64,000 nt of DNA from Aureimonas jatrophae (GTDB lineage: Bacteria; Pseudomonadota; Alphaproteobacteria; Rhizobiales; Rhizobiaceae): the NCBI RefSeq assembly GCF_900104035.1, contig NZ_FNIT01000002.1:248001-312000 (forward strand), in the 5' to 3' direction. The translations under genes and the position numbers were made by a program. Shown one piece after another: positions 9,088-15,836 of this stretch; position 1 is the stretch's first letter; each line of letters opens with the position of its first letter. The notes under the pieces are model-generated. The model saw only the letters and a program-made list of their open reading frames with translations. It did not search any database and was not told the DNA's origin.

Positions 9088-11078
9088 GTTCCATGCGGTC
9101 CCGGCCGCGCCCGACCCGCTTCCGGCCACCCCTGCCGGGACATGCGAACAGGATGTCCTGCCTGCTGCCGGCCCTGGCGCTTCTCGCCGGACTTCTCGCG
9201 CCCAGCCTGACCTTGGCGCAGGTCCCGCCCGAGCCGCCGCTTCTGGCTGGCGACGTCGCGAGCGGTGCGCTGCCGCCGATGCGAGAACGCCTGCCCGCCG
9301 AGCCGCTGCGCACCGATCTGGCCGCCATGAACCGCGAGCCCGGCCGCTACGGCGGGACGCTGCGCCTCATCGAGACGCAGGCGCGCGACACGCGCCGCAT
9401 GGTGGTGTTCGGCTATGCCCGTCTCGTCGGCTACACGCCCGAGGGGCACATCGAGCCCGACGTCGCACGCAGCGTCGACGTCGAAGAGGGACGCGTCTTC
9501 ACCTTCCATCTGCGGCCCGGCCATCGCTGGTCGGATGGCGAGCCCTTCACCGCCGAGGACTTCCGCTACTACTGGGAGGACGTCGCCAACGATCCCAAAC
9601 TCGGCAAGAACGGCCTGCCGCGTCAGCTTCTGGTGGACGGCCAAGGCCCGACGGTCACCTTCCCGGATGCCGAGACGATCCGCTACGAATGGGCCGCGCC
9701 GAACCCGGACTTCCTGCCCTCGCTCGCCGCCTCGCTGCCGCTCGAGATCTTCCGGCCTGCCCACTACCTCCGGCAGTTCCACGCGCGCTACGCCGACGCG
9801 GCGGCGCTGGAGCAGCGCATCAAGGACGAGGGACAGCGCAACTGGCAGGCGCTGCACTTCAAGCACGACCAGAGCTACAAGAACACCGACCCCGACCTGC
9901 CCTCTCTCCAGCCCTGGGTGCTGGCGACGCGCCCGCCCGCCGATCGCTTCCTGTTTCGCCGCAACCCCTTCTTCCACCGCGTCGACGGCGAGGGGCGGCA
10001 GCTGCCCTATATCGACGAGGTGTCGATGGGGATCGCGAGCGCCGGTCTCATCCCCGCCATGACGTCGTCGGGCCAGACCGATCTCCAGACCACGGCTCTG
10101 ACGCTCGGCAACTACGCCTTCGTGAAGGCCGCCGAGGAGCGCTCCGACTACGATGTCCTGCGCTGGCCGAGCGGTCGGGGCTCGCGCATGGTCTTGTTTC
10201 CCGACCTCAACACCGCAGATGCCGACTGGCGCGCGCTGCTGCAGGCCGCCGACTTCCGCCGCGCCCTTTCGCTCGGGATCAACCGCGAGGACATCGCGCA
10301 GGCGATCTACTACGGCCTGGCGCGCCCGGCCGGTGACACGGTTCTGCCGGCCTCGCCGCTCTTCGAGCCGGATCTCGCCACGCGCTGGGCGCGCTTCGAC
10401 CCGGACGAGGCCAACCGCCTTCTCGACGGGCTCGGCCTGACGGCGCGCGACGGGGCGGGAACGCGGCGGATGGCGAACGGGCGCCCGCTCGACCTCGTGG
10501 TGGAGTTCGCGGGCGAGGACGGCGAGCAGACCGACGTCCTGCAGCTCATCGCCGAGGACTGGCGTCGCATCGGCGTGCGCATGCTGTTCAAGGCGGTGGA
10601 GCGCGACTCGCTCGCCTCGCGCCTGTCGGCCGGCTCGCCGCTGATGACCGTGGGAACCGGGCTCGAGAACGGCGCCGCGCGCGCCGAGGACAGCCCGGCG
10701 GCGCTCGCCCCGACCGACTCCTCGCAACCCTCCTGGCCGGCTTGGGGCCTCCACCACGAGAGCGGCGGCAAGCTCGGCGAGGCGCCCTCGCTCGCCTTCG
10801 CCGCCCGCCAGATGGCCCTGAACCAAAGCTGGCGCCGGACGCTCGACCCGGCTGAGAAGCAACAGGTCTGGCAGGAGATGCTTCGGCTCGACGCCGACGA
10901 GGTCCCCCGCATCGGCATCGTGGCCGACGTGGACCAGATCATCGTCGCCGCGCGGCGCCTTCACAACCTGCCGCGCACCGGGCGCTGGAACTTCGAGCCG
11001 GGTGCGTATTTCGGCTCCTATCGCCCCGACACGTTCTTTCTCGCCGATCCGACGACGCTGGCCGTGGGAACGCGATAG
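9075..11078 (+). CDS. ABC importer extracellular solute-binding protein, family 5
   Basis: A 667-residue periplasmic binding protein of the oligopeptide/nickel class. A hydrophobic signal segment (MSCLLPALALLAGLLAPSLT, residues 27-46) precedes a likely cleavage near LAQ. The mature part has RYGGTLRLI, FTFHLRPGHRWSDGEPFTAED and FRRALSLGINREDIAQAIYYG, all typical of family 5. The annotated ATG overlaps the ATPase gene by 13 bases; the Met at 9153 would start directly at the signal peptide but lacks a well-spaced ribosome-binding site. It captures the ligand and delivers it to the permeases encoded just downstream. The ligand is unknown; peptides, opines and sugar-phosphates are all transported by this class in related bacteria. 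Confidence 0.9.
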
Positions 11079-11084
11079 GCCATC

Positions 11085-12083
11085 ATGCTGCGCTACCTCC
11101 TGTTCCGCCTCGGCACGATGGTCTCGACGCTTCTGGTCGCGAGCGTCCTGATCTTCGCGATCATCCAGCTTCCGCCCGGCGATTACCTCACCAACTACAT
11201 CGGCGAGCTTCGCGCCGAAGGCGAGACGCAGGCCGAGGAGAAGGTCGCCTTCCTGCGCGAGCAGTACGGCCTCGACCAGCCGCTGCCCGTCCAGTACCTC
11301 CACTGGATCTCGGGCTTCGTGCAAGGCGACTTCGGCTACTCGTTCGAATACGCAGCGCCCGTCTCGGACGTGATCGGCGACCGCGTGTTCCTGACGCTCG
11401 TCCTGAACTTCGCGACGGTTCTCTTCGTGTATCTCGTGGCCTTTCCGCTCGGGCTCTTCGTCGCGCGGCGCAAGCACAGCGCCGCCGACCGCTCGCTGAC
11501 GCTGGCGGGCTATCTCGGGCTGGCGACGCCGAACTTCCTGCTCGCCCTCGTGCTCCTGTATCTTTCCAACTGGCTGTTCGGCATCTCGATCGGCGGGCTG
11601 ATGGATCCCACCTATGCGGAAGCCGACTGGTCGGCGGCCAAGGTCGGCTCGGTGCTGGCCCACCTCGTGGTGCCGGTGGTGGTGATCGGCCTGTCGGGAA
11701 CCGCGGCGATGATCCAGCGCCTGCGCGCCAACCTCCTCGACGAGCTGCGGCGCCCCTATGTCGTGGCCGCCACCGCGCGCGGGCTGTCGGACGGGTTCGT
11801 CCTGCGTAAATACGCGCTGCGCTCGGCACTCAACCCCTTCGTCTCCGACATCGGCGACCTGCTGCCGCAGATCGTGTCGGGCTCGGTGATCATCTCCGTG
11901 ATCATGTCGCTGCCGACCACCGGGCCGATGCTCCTGTCCTCGCTGCGCAGCCAGGACATGTATCTGGCCGGCTCGTTCCTGATGTTCCTGGCGATCCTGA
12001 CGGTGGTGGGCATGCTCGTCTCCGACCTCGCGCTGGCGCTGATCGACCCGCGCGTGCGCCTCACCGGGCAGCGCGCCCCGTGA
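11085..12083 (+). CDS. ABC importer permease, DppB type
   Basis: A 332-residue inner-membrane protein with about six transmembrane segments, the first being MVSTLLVASVLIFAIIQLPP. The EREQYGLDQP-like segment (FLREQYGLDQPLPVQYLHW) and the cytoplasmic coupling region (LRRPYVVAATARGLSDGFVLRK, of which the EAA-like core is AATARGLS) are typical of DppB/OppB permeases. It begins 6 bases after the binding-protein gene and overlaps the second permease by 4 bases, so the four importer genes form one operon. It forms half of the translocation channel. Confidence 0.92.
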   Translation: MLRYLLFRLGTMVSTLLVASVLIFAIIQLPPGDYLTNYIGELRAEGETQAEEKVAFLREQYGLDQPLPVQYLHWISGFVQGDFGYSFEYAAPVSDVIGDRVFLTLVLNFATVLFVYLVAFPLGLFVARRKHSAADRSLTLAGYLGLATPNFLLALVLLYLSNWLFGISIGGLMDPTYAEADWSAAKVGSVLAHLVVPVVVIGLSGTAAMIQRLRANLLDELRRPYVVAATARGLSDGFVLRKYALRSALNPFVSDIGDLLPQIVSGSVIISVIMSLPTTGPMLLSSLRSQDMYLAGSFLMFLAILTVVGMLVSDLALALIDPRVRLTGQRAP

Positions 12084-13240
12084 GCGAGGCGCTGCCCCAC
12101 TGGGTTTCCGAGAAGCCCTTCGATCCCGAGCGTCTGGCGGGCGAGCATACGAGCGTCAGCACGGCCTATGCGCGGGCCTCCCAGCGTCGCCTCTTCTGGT
12201 GGCGACTGCGACGGCACCGGCTGGCGGTCGCGTCGCTCGTCTTCCTCGTGCTGGCCTATCTCGTGGCGGCCACGGCCGAGTTCGTCGCGCCGGCCGGCGT
12301 CGCCACGCGCGATACGCGCCACATCTTCATGCCGCCGCAGCGCGTCCATCTCGTCCACGAGGGGCGCTTCCTCGGCCCCTTTGTCTATGCGCGCGAGGGC
12401 ACGCTGGACATGGACACCCTGCAGCGTCGCTACCGCGAGGATCGCTCCAGGCCGATGCCGCTGCGCTTCTTCTGCCGGGGTGAGCCCTACCGCTTCTGGG
12501 GGATCTGGGCGGGCGACCGTCACCTCTACTGCGCGCCGGAGGGCGGCACCGCCTTTCTTCTGGGTTCGGACCGGCTCGGGCGCGACATGTTCTCGCGCCT
12601 CGTTCACGGCGCGCGCATCTCGCTGACGATCGGCCTTGTCGGCGTCACGCTCACCATGGTGCTGGGCCTCCTGTTCGGGGGCCTGGCCGGATATCTCGGG
12701 GGCTGGGCCGACTTCTGGCTCGGGCGCGCGACGGAAATCCTGCGCTCGCTGCCGCACCTGCCGATCTGGCTGGCGCTCTCGGCGGCGCTGCCGGTGACGC
12801 TCGACCCGCTTCTCGTCTACTTCCTGATCACCGCGATCCTGGCCTTCCTGGAATGGCCGGGCCTGGCGCGGGCGGTGCGCTCCAAGCTCCTGTCCTTGCG
12901 CGAGGAGGACTTCGTGGCCGCTGCCGAGATGATGGGCGCAGGCCCCGCACGCATCATCTCGCGCCACCTTCTGCCGAACTTCATGAGCCACATCGTGGTA
13001 TCCGCCGCGCTCGCCATCCCGACCATGATCCTGGCCGAAACGGCGCTGAGCTTCCTCGGCCTCGGTTTGCGCGCGCCGATCACGAGCTGGGGCGTGCTTC
13101 TGACCGAGGCGCAGAACATCGAGGCGGTGGTTCTCTACCCCTGGCTGCTGCTGCCCATGGTGCCGGTCATGGCGACGGTGCTCGCCTTCTCGTTCCTGGG
13201 CGACGGATTGCGCGACGCGCTCGACCCCCTGTCGGACTGA
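12080..13240 (+). CDS. ABC importer permease, DppC type
   Basis: A 386-residue inner-membrane permease that starts with GTG overlapping the preceding stop (GTGA). A long N-terminal cytoplasmic part and a first membrane helix (LAVASLVFLVLAYLVAATAE) are followed by a periplasmic insert of about 100 residues, then FLLGSDRLGRDMFSRLVHGA and the other membrane helices. The EAA-like coupling loop is VAAAEMMGAGPARIISRHLLP. The large periplasmic insert is typical of the subgroup paired with fused two-domain ATPases. Its last 106 bases overlap the end of the cyclase gene on the opposite strand, an unusually long tail-to-tail overlap. Confidence 0.92.
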   Translation: MSEALPHWVSEKPFDPERLAGEHTSVSTAYARASQRRLFWWRLRRHRLAVASLVFLVLAYLVAATAEFVAPAGVATRDTRHIFMPPQRVHLVHEGRFLGPFVYAREGTLDMDTLQRRYREDRSRPMPLRFFCRGEPYRFWGIWAGDRHLYCAPEGGTAFLLGSDRLGRDMFSRLVHGARISLTIGLVGVTLTMVLGLLFGGLAGYLGGWADFWLGRATEILRSLPHLPIWLALSAALPVTLDPLLVYFLITAILAFLEWPGLARAVRSKLLSLREEDFVAAAEMMGAGPARIISRHLLPNFMSHIVVSAALAIPTMILAETALSFLGLGLRAPITSWGVLLTEAQNIEAVVLYPWLLLPMVPVMATVLAFSFLGDGLRDALDPLSD

Positions 13241-14463
13241 GCTCCCGCGTCGTCGAGGCGCAGGCTGTAGAGCGCCGTCTCGTGGTGGGTGCCGCGCAGC
13301 GTGAAGCGGCCGATCGGTTGCCATTGGGCCGGGTCGCAGGAGGCGACCTCGTCGGTCGCCAGCACCGGGATGCCGAGGCGCTTGGTTTCCTTCTCGATGC
13401 GCTCAGCCTCGTTGACCGAGGGACCGATCACCGAGAAGCTCAGGCGCTGGCGGATGCCGATGTTGCCAAGGCGCACGTCGCCGATGCACATGGCCACCCC
13501 GAACTCGAACGGCACCTCGCCGGCGGCCTCGCGGCGCCGGTTGACGATCTGGCAGGCGGCGCGCGCCGCACGAGCCGCCCCCACCGCCCGGTCGCTCGCC
13601 TCGCTCTCCGACGTCTCGCCCTCGCGGATCGGGAAGATGGCGAGCACCGCATCGCCGATGAAGGCCAGGATCTCGCCGCCGGCCTCCACCGCCGCCCGGC
13701 CTGCGCAGTCGAAGTAGTCGTTGAGAAGCGCGAGGTAGCGATCCTCGCCGAGGTCTTCGGCCAGCCCCGTCGAGTCGCGCAGGTCCGAAAACCACACCAG
13801 CGCCCGGACCTGGCTGCCGCTGCCAAGGCGTATGCGGCCGCTCAAGACCTCATGGGCGATCGTCGGGCCGAGATAGGTGTCGGCGACGCTCGTGATCAGG
13901 CGCGGGTAGATGTTGAGCTTGCACAGGAGCGCCATGTAGCGCTGCAGCTGGCGCAGCGTTTCCACGACCGTGTCGTGGAAGCCGCCCGGCGCGCGCGTCG
14001 CCCAGGTCACGTAGAGGCCGAGATCGTCGGCGCGCAGCGGCAGGACGGAGCGCTCCGTGAACATCTCGGTGCGCAGGCCGATGAGATCCGTGTAGCCGTC
14101 GGCCCGCAGCTCCTCGTAGAGATCGAAGGGCAAGGGGCCGTGGCCCTCGAGCCGCGCGCGCATGAACGTCTCGCTGTGGTCCAGCATCCACTTGATGGGA
14201 CTGCGCAGCCACTCGTCGGTGTCCTCCTCCTGATGCGGGAAGCGGTTGGTGGAGATGCCGCGATCGGCCGTCCACAGCACCGTCTCGGCCTCGAACAGGG
14301 GATGGAGGGTCGACCAGGCCATGCGGCAGCGGTCGATCGGAATGCCGACGTGGTTGAGCTTGCGGGCGAGCGCCTCCAGCATGACCTCGGGCGGCTTCTC
14401 GGCCAGCGCCTGACGCAGGAGCCAGTCGCCGACCTCCAGGATCTTGGACGTGTTCAGAACCAT
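13135..14463 (-). CDS. Class III adenylate/guanylate cyclase, cytoplasmic
   Basis: A 442-residue soluble protein. The N-terminal half (about 1-200) is a sensor-like region without membrane helices; the C-terminal half holds a class III cyclase catalytic domain. The two metal-binding aspartates are in WFSDLRDST (D227) and FIGDAVLAIF (D271), and the transition-state pair is in SVNEAERIE (N351, R355). The residue that usually selects the purine, a lysine in the VLKFIGD-type motif, is alanine here (ILAFIGD, A267), so the product cannot be assumed to be cAMP. It starts 8 bases after the MBL-fold gene with AGAGG upstream and is the last gene of a four-gene unit. Its end overlaps the opposite-strand permease by 106 bases. 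Confidence 0.88.
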   Translation of the reverse strand: MVLNTSKILEVGDWLLRQALAEKPPEVMLEALARKLNHVGIPIDRCRMAWSTLHPLFEAETVLWTADRGISTNRFPHQEEDTDEWLRSPIKWMLDHSETFMRARLEGHGPLPFDLYEELRADGYTDLIGLRTEMFTERSVLPLRADDLGLYVTWATRAPGGFHDTVVETLRQLQRYMALLCKLNIYPRLITSVADTYLGPTIAHEVLSGRIRLGSGSQVRALVWFSDLRDSTGLAEDLGEDRYLALLNDYFDCAGRAAVEAGGEILAFIGDAVLAIFPIREGETSESEASDRAVGAARAARAACQIVNRRREAAGEVPFEFGVAMCIGDVRLGNIGIRQRLSFSVIGPSVNEAERIEKETKRLGIPVLATDEVASCDPAQWQPIGRFTLRGTHHETALYSLRLDDAGAQSDRGSSASRNPSPRNEKASTVAMTGTMGSSSQG

Positions 14464-14471
14464 GACAGCCT

Positions 14472-15335
14472 CTAGGCCGGCAAGCGGTCCGCCACGGGTG
14501 CCAGATCGAAGCAGAGGCCCGGACGGCCGGCGACGGCACCGGGAAAGTCGGCCTGCGCCTGCGCTTCGATCCGCGCCAGGTCGGCATCGGACCGCTTGTG
14601 GGAATGATGGAACAGGACGAGCCGCTCGATGCCGGACCGGCGGCAGAGGCGAATCCCCTCCTCAACGGAGGAATGTCCATACCCTTTGAAAAGCGGCATT
14701 TCCGCGTCGGTGTAGGTGGTGTCGTAGACCAGGAGATCGGCGCCGGCGAGGAAGCGCTCCAGCGTCTCGTCGCGCGTTCCCGGCAGGTGTTCGTGGTCGG
14801 TCGCATAGACGATCGAGCGATGGCCGGTCTCCACCCGATAGGCGACCGCGCCGTTGGGATGGCGCAAGGGCGCGGTCTCGATCGCGACGCCTGGCGCCGG
14901 CGCCAGACGGTCGCCCGGATGAAAGGTCACGTAGTCGATCTCGGCCTTGAACTTCTCGAGGCCGACCGGATGAAACGGGGGGCGGAGAAAGTCCACCAGC
15001 AGCTCGCGGCACGTCTTGCCATCCTGCATGTGCCCGGCGTGGATGCGGACGCGGCAGCTCGGATCGTAGAAGGGCGCGAAGTAGGGCAGCCCCATCACGT
15101 GGTCGTAGTGCGCATGGCCGAGAAAGAGGTCGATCTCGCGCCGCTTCTCGGCGTGCAGCCGGTTGCCGAGCGGCACGATGCCGGTTCCCGCGTCGAAGAT
15201 CAGCACCCGATCGCCCGCCTCCGCCGAGACGCAACAGGTCTTGGCGCCGAAGCGTGAGGGATCGTCGGGCGCCACGGGAAGCGTACCGCGCGCGCCCCAG
15301 ATCTCGAGTCGCAGACCCGCCGGCGCGTGCGTCAC
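14472..15335 (-). CDS. MBL-fold metallo-hydrolase, possible cyclic-nucleotide phosphodiesterase
   Basis: A 287-residue metallo-beta-lactamase-fold protein of the WGARGTLP type. The metal-binding motif is HAHYDH (residues 74-79), further ligands are in TDHEH and FHHSHKRSD, and a GYGHSSVEEG segment carries another histidine. No signal peptide or membrane segment is seen. The start is GTG, overlapping the stop of the cyclic-nucleotide-binding gene as GTGA, which means translational coupling. MBL-fold enzymes related to RNase Z include cyclic-nucleotide phosphodiesterases. Being encoded between a cyclase and a cyclic-nucleotide-binding protein makes turnover of the same messenger the simplest hypothesis, but nothing in the sequence proves the substrate. 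Confidence 0.82.
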   Translation of the reverse strand: MTHAPAGLRLEIWGARGTLPVAPDDPSRFGAKTCCVSAEAGDRVLIFDAGTGIVPLGNRLHAEKRREIDLFLGHAHYDHVMGLPYFAPFYDPSCRVRIHAGHMQDGKTCRELLVDFLRPPFHPVGLEKFKAEIDYVTFHPGDRLAPAPGVAIETAPLRHPNGAVAYRVETGHRSIVYATDHEHLPGTRDETLERFLAGADLLVYDTTYTDAEMPLFKGYGHSSVEEGIRLCRRSGIERLVLFHHSHKRSDADLARIEAQAQADFPGAVAGRPGLCFDLAPVADRLPA

Positions 15336-15796
15336 GTAGCCAGAGCCGCCGCCGCGCGAGCCGCCACGAGCTCGGAGGAGGTCCGGTTCAACCGCATCGC
15401 CATCTCGCGCAACATCACGCGCGCCATGGAGGGGAAGGCGTCCAGCATGTCGGACAGGCATTCCTTGCCGATGCGCAGCGTCGAGGCGTCGGTCAGGGCG
15501 CGCACGCTGGCGGTGCGGGGGATGTCGCACAGGATGCCGATCTCGCCCACGATGTCGTTGCGCCCGAAGCGCGCCAGCTCGATGTCGCCGATTGGCGAGC
15601 TGGCCAGGACCGCCACCTCGCCCGACAGGATGAGATAGGCGCTGTCGCCCATGTCACCCTGGTGGAACAGCGTGTCGCCGACCGAGAAGCGCATCGCCTG
15701 CGAGGTGAAGGCGATCAGCTTCAGCCGGCTCGGCTCGATGCCCTGGAACAGGGGCACGCGCCGCAGGATTTCGACCTCGTCCGCAAGAAGGCTCAT
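15332..15796 (-). CDS. Stand-alone cyclic-nucleotide-binding domain protein
   Basis: A 154-residue protein consisting of one cyclic-nucleotide-binding beta-roll and a short C-terminal helix (RLNRTSSELVAARAAA); there is no DNA-binding winged helix. The phosphate-binding cassette is well preserved: GEIGILCDIPRTASVRAL carries the Glu that contacts the ribose and the Arg that contacts the cyclic phosphate. It should therefore bind cAMP or cGMP and act through protein contact rather than on DNA. It sits 40 bases after the ABC-like gene and is translationally coupled to the MBL-fold gene. The adjacent membrane protein is its most plausible partner, by inference from position. Confidence 0.88.
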   Translation of the reverse strand: MSLLADEVEILRRVPLFQGIEPSRLKLIAFTSQAMRFSVGDTLFHQGDMGDSAYLILSGEVAVLASSPIGDIELARFGRNDIVGEIGILCDIPRTASVRALTDASTLRIGKECLSDMLDAFPSMARVMLREMAMRLNRTSSELVAARAAAALAT

Positions 15797-15836
15797 GGCT
15801 GCTCAAGGCTCCGTCGCGACCGGCCGCCTCCGGCCG

